NCBI RefSeq assembly: GCF_900698885.1
Contig: NZ_LR217705.1
Coordinates: forward strand, 930,001-994,000
Direction of reading: 5' to 3'
Length of the DNA: 64,000 nucleotides
From: Erwinia_E haradaeae_H
GTDB lineage: Bacteria > Pseudomonadota > Gammaproteobacteria > Enterobacterales > Enterobacteriaceae
Shown: positions 50,265 through 60,253 of the stretch, piece by piece
Layout of the letters: each line of letters begins with the position of its first letter
How positions within the stretch are numbered: the stretch's first letter is position 1
The notes under the pieces: model-generated
Databases searched by the model: none
What the model was told of the DNA's origin: nothing
What the model saw: only the letters and a program-made list of their open reading frames with translations
Made by a program: the position numbers and the translations under genes

Positions 50265-51632
50265 CTATAAGTTATCAACTAATTGTATAGCATATCCCAA
50301 ATAGTTTGATGGTGTAATTTTCCGAAGGCGTTCTTTAGCTTTCTCTGGTAGCGCTAAATCATCAATAAATATCTTTATGTCTTCAGCAGACAATAATTTT
50401 CCACGACTAAACTCTTTTAATATTTCATAAGAATCTGTAATACCATATCTACGCATCATTATCTGAATTGGCTCTGCTAAGATTTCCCAGTGATCATTAA
50501 GTTCATTAAGCAGAGAATCATAATTCACTTCTAATTGTAAAATTCCACTAAAGGTAGCTTGATAAGCAATTATGGAATATCCTAGGCACATGCCTAAATT
50601 GCGAAGAACAGTTGAATCGGTTAAGTCACGCTGCCAACGAGAAATTGGTAATTTACTTGCAAGGTGCTGCATGATAATATTGGATAATCCAAGATTACCT
50701 TCAGAATTTTCAAAGTTTATTGGATTAACCTTATGCGGCATAGTAGAAGAACCAATTTCTCCGGAAATTGTTTTTTGTTTAAAATGATTTAATGCAATAT
50801 AACCCCATAAATCACGGTTAAAATCAATTAAGATTGTATTAAATCGCATCATGCAATGTAACATCTCCGCAATAAAATCGTGAGGCTCAATCTGCGTTGT
50901 ATATGGGTTCCATGTAATACCTAATGAAGTGACAAAATCCTGACTGAATTGATGCCAGTCAACTTCTGGATAAGCAATCTTATGTGCATTATAATTACCG
51001 ACAGCACCATTTATTTTACCGAGAATCTTTAAATTATTAAGCTGTTCTAATTGCCGTTGTAATCTGTATGCTATATTTCCAATTTCCTTACCTAATGTCG
51101 TAGGTGTCGCCGGTTGTCCATGAGTACGCGAAAGAAGCGGAACCTCTCGATATTGCTTAGAAAAACCCCTGACTATAGTAATCATATGCTGCCAATATGG
51201 AATAATAATTTTTTGACGAGAATGCTCTAACATAAGCGCATACGATAAATTATTTATATCCTCTGAAGTGCAAGCAAAATGAATAAATTGGGATGCAGCA
51301 TGCAGAGTCGGCACAGTAGACATTTTTTCTTTCAAAAAATACTCTACTGACTTGACATCATGATGCGTGGTTTTTTCAATAGTCTTAATACGTAAAGCAT
51401 CCTCTTCACTAAAAGTTGTAAAGAGCGCATCAAGAAATTGATTATCAAGCTTAGAGAATTTAGGGATTTCTTTAATCTCTGGACAGGTAGATAACTTTTG
51501 TAACCAACGTATTTCAACTTGCAGGCGAAATTTTAACAAGCCATACTCACTAAAAACAGACCGCAGTAGCATAAGTTTTTCACCATATCGGCCATCTATA
51601 GGTGATATAGCAGTTAACGGGGATAATTCCAT
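50265..51632 (-). CDS. purB: Adenylosuccinate lyase PurB
   Basis: PurB catalyses two fumarate-releasing steps in purine synthesis (SAICAR to AICAR and adenylosuccinate to AMP). The 455-residue protein (E. coli 456) begins MELSPLTAISPIDGRYG. It has the general-acid region TTHHDVKSVEYF (His90-His91), the SRTHGQPATPTTLGKE block with His171, and the superfamily signature GSSTMPHKVNP at 294-304 with the catalytic serine. It is the third gene of mnmA-hflD-purB, the same operon as in E. coli, 38 bp after hflD. phoP, next in E. coli, is missing. Confidence 0.97.
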   Translation of the reverse strand: MELSPLTAISPIDGRYGEKLMLLRSVFSEYGLLKFRLQVEIRWLQKLSTCPEIKEIPKFSKLDNQFLDALFTTFSEEDALRIKTIEKTTHHDVKSVEYFLKEKMSTVPTLHAASQFIHFACTSEDINNLSYALMLEHSRQKIIIPYWQHMITIVRGFSKQYREVPLLSRTHGQPATPTTLGKEIGNIAYRLQRQLEQLNNLKILGKINGAVGNYNAHKIAYPEVDWHQFSQDFVTSLGITWNPYTTQIEPHDFIAEMLHCMMRFNTILIDFNRDLWGYIALNHFKQKTISGEIGSSTMPHKVNPINFENSEGNLGLSNIIMQHLASKLPISRWQRDLTDSTVLRNLGMCLGYSIIAYQATFSGILQLEVNYDSLLNELNDHWEILAEPIQIMMRRYGITDSYEILKEFSRGKLLSAEDIKIFIDDLALPEKAKERLRKITPSNYLGYAIQLVDNL

Positions 51633-51670
51633 TATAACTTCTCTAGGGTTAAGGTGATAACATTTTATAC

Positions 51671-52309
51671 TTAATTTTTTGAAAGATCTTTTAATATCAA
51701 TTGAGCTTCATTCATCAAGCGGTTACGAAAAAACATAAGTTGCCAACGAGATCCACCAACCTGTTTCCATAATACTGCAGAGCGAATACCAGACAATAGC
51801 ATCGCACGAACTTTATTCTGTATATTAATATTTTTTAGTATCTCTGCAGAACCGCGAACTTGGATACGTAAACCAAGTGGGCTGATAATATCTACATAAA
51901 TCTCTGCAATCAAACTTAACAACTTCTCAGATTCCATGGAATAGTACTCTAATTGCCTGTTTAGATCCCTAATACGATTAGTTAAATCTCCTAAAGCCAA
52001 CTGATTTTTATTGAGTTTACGCTCCAATCCTATTAAACTCATAGCATAATGGGTGACTTCAATGACTAAACCTTGAGAGCTTCTGCTGTTTAAAAGGCCA
52101 ACGAGCGTTTCTAAACCACATTTTATATTAGATTTCTGATTCCCAAATACAGCTAAAATGGAAGGTGGCTGCAGATTGAATAAGCTGCTTAAAGATATTT
52201 TAAAAATATCTGCAGGGCACTTTCCATAGCGAGATAGTTGTTGCACTAAATATGCTGATTGACAAATACCTGATAGTGCCAAGATAATATCATGATAATT
52301 CTTTACCAC
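51671..52309 (-). CDS. hflD: HflD, high-frequency lysogenization protein
   Basis: HflD is a peripheral inner-membrane protein first found because it binds the lambda CII protein. Its normal cell role is not settled. The 212-residue protein (E. coli 213) starts at a GTG behind aggggt, with the family start VKNYHDIILALSGICQSAYLVQQL. IYVDIISPLGLRIQV and RAMLLSGIRSAVLWKQVGGSRWQLMFFRNRL follow. It lies 21 bp after mnmA and 38 bp before purB, so the operon is intact. No lambdoid phage is seen here, and its retention may reflect operon structure or an unknown housekeeping task. Confidence 0.95.
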   Translation of the reverse strand: MVKNYHDIILALSGICQSAYLVQQLSRYGKCPADIFKISLSSLFNLQPPSILAVFGNQKSNIKCGLETLVGLLNSRSSQGLVIEVTHYAMSLIGLERKLNKNQLALGDLTNRIRDLNRQLEYYSMESEKLLSLIAEIYVDIISPLGLRIQVRGSAEILKNINIQNKVRAMLLSGIRSAVLWKQVGGSRWQLMFFRNRLMNEAQLILKDLSKN

Positions 52310-52330
52310 AGAGACCCCTTTCGCGTGCAG

Positions 52331-53443
52331 TTAGATATGATACATCGGTATACGCTGATCAATAATACCACCACCAAGACACATATCATTAAGATAAAAA
52401 ACTCCAGACTGCCCTGGTGTCACTGCTGCCACTGGATAGTTAAATATTACTTTAACAGAATGACTATCCAATGGAATCAATGTACAAGGTATATCTTTCT
52501 GACGATAACGTGTTTTTACGGTACAACGTATAGGATCTACTGGAGTATTGCAATCTATCCAATGCAGCTGATTAGTGATAAAGCCTCTTGAAAGTAACCG
52601 AGAATTATTTGAGCCTTGTGCGACAACAAGCATATTGTTAGAGACATCTTTATCCACTACATACCAAGGAAGCTCATTACTATTTTTACGGCCACCAATA
52701 CCTAAACCTTTTCGTTGACCTATAGTATAGTAATATACGCCTTGATGGCAACCTACTGTTTCACCATGTACAGATAGAGTCACGCCAGGCTTTTCAGGTA
52801 GAAAATTGGATAAAAATTGCATAAATTTGCGCTTTCCAATAAAACAAATACCAGTAGAATCTTTTTTATTTGCGGTAATAAGTCCTAACTGCGCAGCAAT
52901 GTCTCGTACAACAGATTTAGATAAAGCCCCGAGAGGAAATAAACTCTGTGAAATCTGTTGAGGCTCTAGAGTATAAAGAAAATAACTTTGATCCTTATTG
53001 AGATCTAAACCACGCAGCAAACAAATTTTTGCATAATCCCCCTGACGACGTACATAATGACCAGTAGCGATATAATCTGCTCCTAACTCTTCTGTAGAAA
53101 ATTCCAAAAAAACTTTAAATTTAATCTCTTTATTGCAGAGAATATCTGGATTTGGAGTACGACCTCTTTTATATTCTGTTAAACAATATGAAAATACATT
53201 ATCCCAATATTCTGCAGAAAAATTAATAGTATGAAGAGTAATGCCAAGTTGATCACATACAATTTCTGTATCAGATAAGTCTTTTGCTATACTGCAGTAA
53301 CTTATAGAGCTCTCTGTCTCTTCCCAGTTACACATAAATAAACCTTCAACATGGTAACCTTCCTTTTTAAGCAAAAAAGCCGCCACAGAAGAATCTACTC
53401 CACCAGACATTCCAATAATGACTTTTTTTTTACTATTCGACAT
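52331..53443 (-). CDS. mnmA: tRNA-uridine 2-sulfurtransferase MnmA
   Basis: MnmA puts sulfur on U34 of tRNAs for Lys, Glu and Gln, with sulfur passed from IscS through TusABCDE. The 370-residue protein (E. coli 368) has the ATP PP-loop SGGVDSS at 13-19, the first catalytic cysteine C103 in DILCNKEIKF and the second C200 in DSTGICFIGKRKF. TGHYVRR, LDLNKDQSYFLYTL and TIGQRKGLGIGG are also kept. It is the first gene of mnmA-hflD-purB. An agg lies nine bases before the ATG. This is another sink for the cysteine sulfur produced by the cys pathway. Confidence 0.97.
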   Translation of the reverse strand: MSNSKKKVIIGMSGGVDSSVAAFLLKKEGYHVEGLFMCNWEETESSISYCSIAKDLSDTEIVCDQLGITLHTINFSAEYWDNVFSYCLTEYKRGRTPNPDILCNKEIKFKVFLEFSTEELGADYIATGHYVRRQGDYAKICLLRGLDLNKDQSYFLYTLEPQQISQSLFPLGALSKSVVRDIAAQLGLITANKKDSTGICFIGKRKFMQFLSNFLPEKPGVTLSVHGETVGCHQGVYYYTIGQRKGLGIGGRKNSNELPWYVVDKDVSNNMLVVAQGSNNSRLLSRGFITNQLHWIDCNTPVDPIRCTVKTRYRQKDIPCTLIPLDSHSVKVIFNYPVAAVTPGQSGVFYLNDMCLGGGIIDQRIPMYHI

Positions 53444-54891
53444 GGCTATTACCTAATGAAAGTATTTTATTAAAAAAGTTGCACAGTGCTAATTTCATAA
53501 GAGTGACTTTAGTACCTATTATTATCCGTTTTTATGAAAATGGCACCATATTAAAAGAGTATTTTTAGATAAAACCTCATGATAAAGCATATCATAGTAT
53601 GTAATTGTACCCCCTTACTCTAAGAAATATCTAAAAGATATCTATGATATACTATGTATACTCCAACACCAAAGATGTATACCCACATTATAAAAATAGA
53701 TCTAGATAATCACTCGCGCAACCTAACATTTAGCTTGTTTACGCAGACTCTAGTTAACAAATCATAGTGATACTAAAATTTACTAATATTTATCAAATAA
53801 TCATGAAGCATAAGTATCTTACTGCTGGTTTATGATTAAATAGAATCTTAACCTGTAATACTATTACAAATTGTAACTAACCACAATTCCATACATAACT
53901 TACAAAAAAAATATCAACTAACTCTATAGCACAATATATACATAATCTCAGAAAAATGATTTTTCATAGGTTTAATAATTATTAAATTCAATCATATTCT
54001 CATATAATTATCAGTCTGAGTTATTGATCTTGAGTATAGTTATCTCTTATTCTAAGATAAGCAATATTTATTAAAAGATTTAGAACTTAAAATAAAAATT
54101 TTATTAACATAGATTATGTTATTTATTGTAGAGTAGTTGGGATGTTATTCTAAGACTGGTAAAATTACTTAAAAGATAAAATTAATAAAAATATTTTTTT
54201 AAATAACTATCTATTCATGTTATTTTTTATAATATATCCTATATTTATATTTAGTCATTTCACTTCATAATAAAATTATGAAGATATCATCTATATACAT
54301 CTCATGATCTATATCTGATCAACCTACTCATATATATCATCTAGAATCTAAATCAAATTTTTGCATTCCATGACTAGATTGCTTAAAATCATAAACTGAT
54401 ACCTAACAAGTAGATCTTGTCACATCTATTTATTAAATATTTCTGTATTGATTTTAAAATATATTAGCAGAAATATCATCTACCTTATGTTTACATTTTC
54501 GTAATTATTACTAATATAGAATATATCTGTAAATATTTTATGTTATCTGGGAGAGTTCACAGCTGATTTTTTAGAATCTTCTAAAATTATCTTATAATCA
54601 CTAATGCACAAAAAAAAATTAATAAAAATTATCATTATATAATAATCATTCAATCTGAACCTTCTATAATATAGTCTAATTTTAGTCAATAGATAAAAAT
54701 ATCGTATTTTTCTTACTATATATGTAACATAATCTCTACTCTTTAATCCTGTATTGCTAAAATTCTATGTTACTAAAATAGTCTAGTATACATTACTCGC
54801 TAAGTGAAGTTCTCTCTATCTATGAATGAATATAATTCAAAAGAAATTATGGATCATTTATACCAACAATGAACTCTTAACAAAACTAACT
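53444..54891. other. 1.45 kb desert between mnmA and riboflavin synthase
   Basis: No gene, repeat array or clear structured RNA was found. It must include the promoter of mnmA-hflD-purB near its left end. Confidence 0.6.
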
Positions 54892-55500
54892 CTAACTTGT
54901 CGCTAATACTCTCTCCACTGTATCTACAATAACTTGAGTATTAAGATCGAACTCAATATTTACCTTATCGCCAATATTTTTTTGACCCAATGTGGTACGC
55001 AATAAAGTCTCTGGAATAAGATGTACACAAAATTCTTTTTGTGTAACCTCCCCGACAGTTAAACTAATTCCATCAATAGTGATAAATCCCTTATAAAAAA
55101 TATATTTTTTTTTCTTCAAAACATCTATAGTCAACCAAATTGTATAATTGCTTTTTTTATTACAGATTTGAGTGATTATTGCAGTCGCCATGATGTGACC
55201 AGACACAAAATGACCCCCAATTTCATCGCTAAATCTAGCTGCGCGCTCTATGTTAACCTTATCCCCTACATTAAGCATATCTAAATTAGTCTTTAATAGT
55301 GTCTCTGCTACTAAATCAAAGCTAACATAATCACCTATTATCTGTGTAACCGTAAGACAACAACCATTATTTGCAACTGAATAACCCGTCTTTAGTCCTT
55401 CTAAAAAAAGATTTGGCATTTTAAAAATATAAGTTCGTACATTTTGTTTTTCTTCAATATAATACAACTCCGCTATACCTTGCACGATACCGGTAAACAT
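54892..55500 (-). CDS. ribE: Riboflavin synthase alpha chain
   Basis: Riboflavin synthase turns two lumazine molecules into riboflavin and the pyrimidine precursor. It is called ribC in E. coli K-12 and ribE in many other annotations. The frame is open from a TTG at 55512, but the ATG at 55500 gives the invariant start MFTGIVQG with a ttgagg site seven bases before it, and 202 residues (E. coli 213). Two lumazine-binding repeats are present: NGCCLTV, GDKVNIERAARFSDEIGGHFVSGH in the first and GISLTVGEV, FCVHLIPETLLRTTLG in the second. The tail is about ten residues shorter than in E. coli. It is isolated by deserts on both sides. Confidence 0.96.
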   Translation of the reverse strand: MFTGIVQGIAELYYIEEKQNVRTYIFKMPNLFLEGLKTGYSVANNGCCLTVTQIIGDYVSFDLVAETLLKTNLDMLNVGDKVNIERAARFSDEIGGHFVSGHIMATAIITQICNKKSNYTIWLTIDVLKKKKYIFYKGFITIDGISLTVGEVTQKEFCVHLIPETLLRTTLGQKNIGDKVNIEFDLNTQVIVDTVERVLATS

Positions 55501-58352
55501 AAAAAACCTCAAAAATAACTAATTTTATTACTATGCTTCTTTTTACTTGCAAAACTTAACTTTAATACAGAAAAATATTCTGTATAATTAAGATAAATAT
55601 CCTCAGAAATTTTGACCATACTGAATGTTTCCATGATATGTCTAAATTAATATTAACAATGATGCTGCACTGGAATTACAGTTCATGGAATATTGCACCG
55701 ATCATTTATTACAAGAGCATACTAAAATTAGATAGATATATAACCCCTGCAAAACCTTATAACTTTTGAATCTTTTACTAAAAATTACATGCATTCCAGT
55801 GCATACTGGAATATGTTTTCTTAAATCTTCTGATCTTGATAGAAAGATATTAAATATTCACGCCTGCATCGAATTGTCAAAGCCACACAAACTAGTGTTT
55901 TATATTATGTCACTAGACAATATATCACCTTATAGAATTATTCTGGTATTATAAAATCATAAACGATAAAAAATATTATCATGACTAAGTATCTTATTTG
56001 CGAAAAGGCATCAGAAAATTATATACTATGTACTCAAAATAAATAACTAATATTCTACTAATTATCATAAATATCGCTTATAAAATTTATGCAATTAATG
56101 AAGGATTCTAGATATAATTGCTTACTCCTGACATGTAATTTCACATCAATTCTAAAAGATTACGAGATAATTCTAGGGAATTGATAAGACTAAATGATAA
56201 CGAATATTAAGGCTTTATCAAAAATAACCAACTAATAGCATAAACTTTTCTAATCTTTAAATTATTCGAAAATAGTATTTCTGCTTAAAAGCATCCCTTA
56301 TAGAACCGATAAAAATCACATGTCACACAAATTTTAATTTTACATAACAATTTTAAAAACATTCTCTTTAATATCTAGTCACGCAAGAATACTTTATTAT
56401 TTTGCAGATTAATAAGCGATATGTTAATTTAATCCATCTCATTAAACAATAATTAGATGACAATACATCTAATAAGACGAACTCTTTGTATTTCTCTTAA
56501 ATTTTCTATTTAATATTTTACAATTTTCTTAAAAATAAACTACGCTAGTGTTTTATAGAATCAATGTTTCGCCAACATCTATTGTAATAATAGTAAGTTA
56601 TCATATACAAAATTAGTAACAATGTAGAACCAAAATATTAAATATATACTCATTATTTTTATACAAGCTTCTATTTTAATATTTGTTAATAGCTTAATTT
56701 ATTCTTCTCAGGATGGCTACTGAAGAAAAATATTTTGTCTATAGAACACCAGCACAAGCTATTAGCTGGAAATAAGGATAAATGATAATTAATCTCAGTT
56801 CAGTATGCTAAAAATTTTGCTACTTAATATTAAATTAATCTATAATATTTTTATAATTGTAATGCAATTCTTAATATGTGCCAATTAAAAACAAAAACTA
56901 AGCATTTTCTCTTAAATATCTAAATATTAATCTAAAATAGAGGCATGTGACATGATGACTATACAGACGCTATGAATTTCTAATAATACAAATCCAGTTC
57001 TTCATGATTATTGAAAATTAATTATATATTATATACTCATTATAAATTCATTTTCTAAAAAACTGATAAAACATATTACGCGTTACTATATTACAGATCG
57101 CAGAAAGCACAGATGATCTAATATTGAGAACTATGTTAGAATTTTTTAACTGATACAATTTTTTGATCACTTTATCTCTCTAACAATATTTTATACTAAT
57201 AATAATATCAATTTTTATTCTATTTACACTTATTTAAATAAATTTACTAACACTCAACTTACCGTTATTAAAAGTGTTACTGCTAAATTGTGTGCATATC
57301 AAACCAATCCTTTACGAGGTTACACAATAAAGTTAGTAACAATAGTGTCAATTAACTAATTATGATATAAACTTGTATTTAAAAGATAATTGCAAAAATT
57401 CTTATATATTATTAAAAATAAACTAACTTTATTTCGTATTATGCGAAATAATTTTGATTAAAATATCTTAAGTTAAGATAACTATCTAGTTAGAACATAC
57501 TAGTAAGAAATATCAGATATTTAAATAAATTTAATTTGTGTATATGAAATATCTATATTAACATTACAAAATACAAAGATATAATTCAGCATATGTACGC
57601 TCATACAACTACTAGCTTGTTATTATCGTAATAGTAAAAAATTAGTAGTAATATACTAGCAATACCAAAGAATATATTCATAAGTAAGTTTATAAACACA
57701 TATCAAAGCAAAATAAAGAATACTGAAGATAGTAAATAATATCCCGGTTATATAAATAAATCAGCATAAAAATCTAATAATTTCTATCTCAGAGGATCCA
57801 TGATAAAATCATAGAATATAGAAAAGGAATATAGAAAAGGCTCTACATCTATTCTTACGTCTTATAATAAAAACAAGATAACTCACCAGTATTAATCAAA
57901 TACCTAATAAAACTTGTTATATTTTCCTAAAATTGTATAATTATGCATAAATATGCATAAAATAGAGGGTTATGTTTCAATGAAAACTTAAAAAAATCTA
58001 TTTATCTCTCACATCAGAACTTATATTGTAATACAGAAAATATTGCAATACAGAAAAGACCAAATATTCAAATATTCAAATTAATTTAATAAAAATAACT
58101 TGTATATTTAGAAGAACGGTAGATTTGACTTCACATTAAGAATGAAAAATTCCAGATAAAGTATATTATATATATCATATAACAATAAAATTCATGGTAT
58201 CATTAAAGATATGTACATAAATGGGTTATATGTTAAAACATGGGTAAAGCATAATATTCCTATATTTATCTTTAACCTAAAATAAATTAACATTCGAGTA
58301 AATGCGTAGATTATTATATATCAAAAGTATATATGAATTTTAAAGAAGCATA
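55501..58352. other. 2.85 kb desert, the largest in the window
   Basis: No known gene is recognised on either strand. Frames reach at most about 60 codons (55766-55954) and look like noise. A 20-codon frame begins at ATG 56713 (MATEEKYFVYR start) just after cagg, too short to call. A 13-bp exact duplication is at 57814-57839. Composition is uniformly AT-rich. Confidence 0.65.
57814..57839. repeat. Tandem duplication, 2 x 13 bp
   Basis: The unit gaatatagaaaag occurs twice without mismatch within the desert before gmk. Confidence 0.85.
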
Positions 58353-58976
58353 ATGACTCCAGGGATACTATTCATTGTTTCCGCCCCTAGTGGAGCGGGT
58401 AAATCTAGCCTAATTAAAGCGCTGTGTAAAACACAGGCACTATATAACACACAAATATCTATTTCGCATACTACACGCAAAAAAAGACCTGGAGAAAGCC
58501 ATGGTGAACACTATTATTTCGTTAATCACAACCAGTTCCAAAATATGATTCATCAAAAAAAATTTCTGGAGTATGCTAAAGTATTTGGAAATTATTATGG
58601 TACTTCACGTCAAAACATCACGAATAAATTACAGAAAGGTATCAATATATTTCTTGATATAGACTGGCAAGGCGCTAGAAAAATTCGACGCATCATGCCA
58701 ACCTCACGCAGTATATTTATTTTACCTCCATCAAAAGATGAGCTAAAACGTCGTTTGTATAAACGCGACCAAGATAGTATAACTGTTATTACGCAACGCA
58801 TGACTCAAGTTATCGATGAAATGAAGCATTATACAGAATACCACTACCTAATAATTAATGAAAATTTTGATCGCGCACTTATAGACTTGCAAGCTATTAT
58901 ACGCTCCGAAAATTTAAGCGTTCATCACCAAGCAATACATCATTCTTCGTTAATTCGTAAATTATTGGAGAGCTAA
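58353..58976 (+). CDS. gmk: Guanylate kinase Gmk
   Basis: Gmk phosphorylates GMP to GDP. The 207-residue protein equals E. coli Gmk in length and begins with the P-loop SAPSGAGKSSL at 10-20. GMP-binding motifs follow: SHTTRKKRPGESHGEHYYFV and FLEYAKVFGNYYGTSR. IDWQGARKIR, then IFILPPSKDELKRRLYKR in the lid and MKHYTEYHYLIINENFD, are conserved. An aaagaag lies before the ATG. rpoZ follows after 129 bp, as in E. coli, where spoT, trmH and recG come next. Confidence 0.98.
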   Translation: MTPGILFIVSAPSGAGKSSLIKALCKTQALYNTQISISHTTRKKRPGESHGEHYYFVNHNQFQNMIHQKKFLEYAKVFGNYYGTSRQNITNKLQKGINIFLDIDWQGARKIRRIMPTSRSIFILPPSKDELKRRLYKRDQDSITVITQRMTQVIDEMKHYTEYHYLIINENFDRALIDLQAIIRSENLSVHHQAIHHSSLIRKLLES

Positions 58977-59019
58977 TAAAATACACGTATAATAACAACC
59001 TATTGACTACTATTAACTA

Positions 59020-59053
59020 TATAAACTTGATAGCAATATAAACTTGATAGCAA
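59020..59053. repeat. Tandem duplication, 2 x 17 bp
   Basis: The unit tataaacttgatagcaa occurs at 59020-59036 and 59037-59053, exact, in the short gmk-rpoZ spacer about 50 bp before the rpoZ start. Confidence 0.9.
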
Positions 59054-59105
59054 AATCTAATCATTTATAGTTCTTTTATATCACTATTAGTGGAGTTAGA
59101 CATCC

Positions 59106-59315
59106 ATGGCTCGAGTAACTGTTCAAAATGCAGTAAAAAATGTTGGAAATCGCTTCGATCTAGTGCTAATAGCAGCACGCCGGGCACGTCAAATCCAAAT
59201 AGGTGGTAAAACTCCTTTAGTTCCTAAAGGAAATGATAAATCTACTGTTATTGCTCTGCGAGAAATTGAGAGTGGCTTGATCACTAATCAAACTCTTAAT
59301 ATTTTTGGTCGTTGA
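59106..59315 (+). CDS. rpoZ: RNA polymerase omega subunit RpoZ, C-terminally short
   Basis: Omega helps fold and assemble the beta' subunit and forms part of one ppGpp site. The N-terminal region is very well kept (MARVTVQNAVKNVGNRFDLVLIAARRARQ, GGKTPLVPKGNDKSTVIALREIESGLI). The frame stops at residue 69 where E. coli has 91. The missing part is the acidic, Glu/Gln-rich tail, which is not part of the conserved core. A tggag site precedes the ATG. It follows gmk as usual. spoT does not follow, although a possible fragment of it does. Confidence 0.95.
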   Translation: MARVTVQNAVKNVGNRFDLVLIAARRARQIQIGGKTPLVPKGNDKSTVIALREIESGLITNQTLNIFGR

Positions 59316-60253
59316 AAATTGGAGGAAGAAAACATGCTAAATTAAAAACATAAAACCCTAAAGAAAAGTTTGAAGTAACTGAATTTAAAGAATATTAAAA
59401 CGAATTCTAATCTAGGATATACTCTAAATACTATTTATTAACTCATGATGTCTATCTCGTGAGAAACATCATACAGAGGAGGTAAAAGTGGTAAAAATTG
59501 TAATGACTTATGAACTATCTTGGTAATGGAAAAATTAGATGATAAAAAATATTTTAACTTTATTTTTTAGTCTAACTAATTACACCATGATCATTGATGA
59601 ATTATCATAATCACTCTTCTTAAACTTAACTTGATACCAAAAGCTCCACTTTTAATAGTATTGTATACTATATACATGAAGTTAATATTACAGTTAAGTA
59701 TGCTAACTGTTAAGTAATTCATATCTTGTTATACCTTACTTACTAAGTATAAGTAATACATTATTTAATATGAAGTAATACATTATGTAATAATCTTAAT
59801 ACGTAATAGTTACACTACATCCCTTATGCGTTACTGATCTTCGCCAATTCTATCCGTAACTAACATTCAGTGACAGACTTGGTTTGAATACACTTAAGAT
59901 TCCATATAGTATTGTATAATACCATTCTGGTGAACAATCAAGAGATGAACAACACAGTAAAGTGTGGTTAATAATTGATAATAAAGTGCAACATATCAAA
60001 GATAATTTGATATTTTCCGTTTATTTATACGAGTAGATTAAAGTTATTCCCTAAATTTCTATAATAATAGAAATATAAACTACAAACCAAGACATCAAAT
60101 CAAGGAATAATTCGTGAGTATAAATATCATAAAAAAGGTTTTTAATCTTTTGATTTAGTAAATCATATCAGAAATTTATTCTGATCCTATTAAGAAAAAA
60201 CATGCCTGAAGCGGTAACTAAAATATTCGTTTACAGAAGAATCAGGATTACAT
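59316..60253. other. 938-bp desert after rpoZ with possible spoT remnant
   Basis: In relatives spoT starts right after rpoZ. Here ggagga at 59321-59326 precedes an ATG at 59334 that meets a stop after three codons. A little further a short frame (59357-59398) reads PKEKFEVTEFKEY. A second strong ribosome-like site, aggaggt, lies at 59477-59483 before a 12-codon GTG frame. The rest is empty apart from small repeats near 59753-59790. Confidence 0.5.
59357..59398 (+). pseudogene. spoT: Possible fragment of spoT
   Basis: The reading frame PKEKFEVTEFKEY resembles the KEPEKFMAVEWDKE stretch near the C-terminal part of E. coli SpoT, allowing one gap, and it lies where spoT belongs. The match is short and would be weak on its own. 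It is offered as a fossil, not as a gene. Confidence 0.25.

Noticed and set aside
56713..56775. 20-codon frame after a cagg site in the large desert
   Set aside because: Too short, and the ribosome site overlaps the start codon; no family match.
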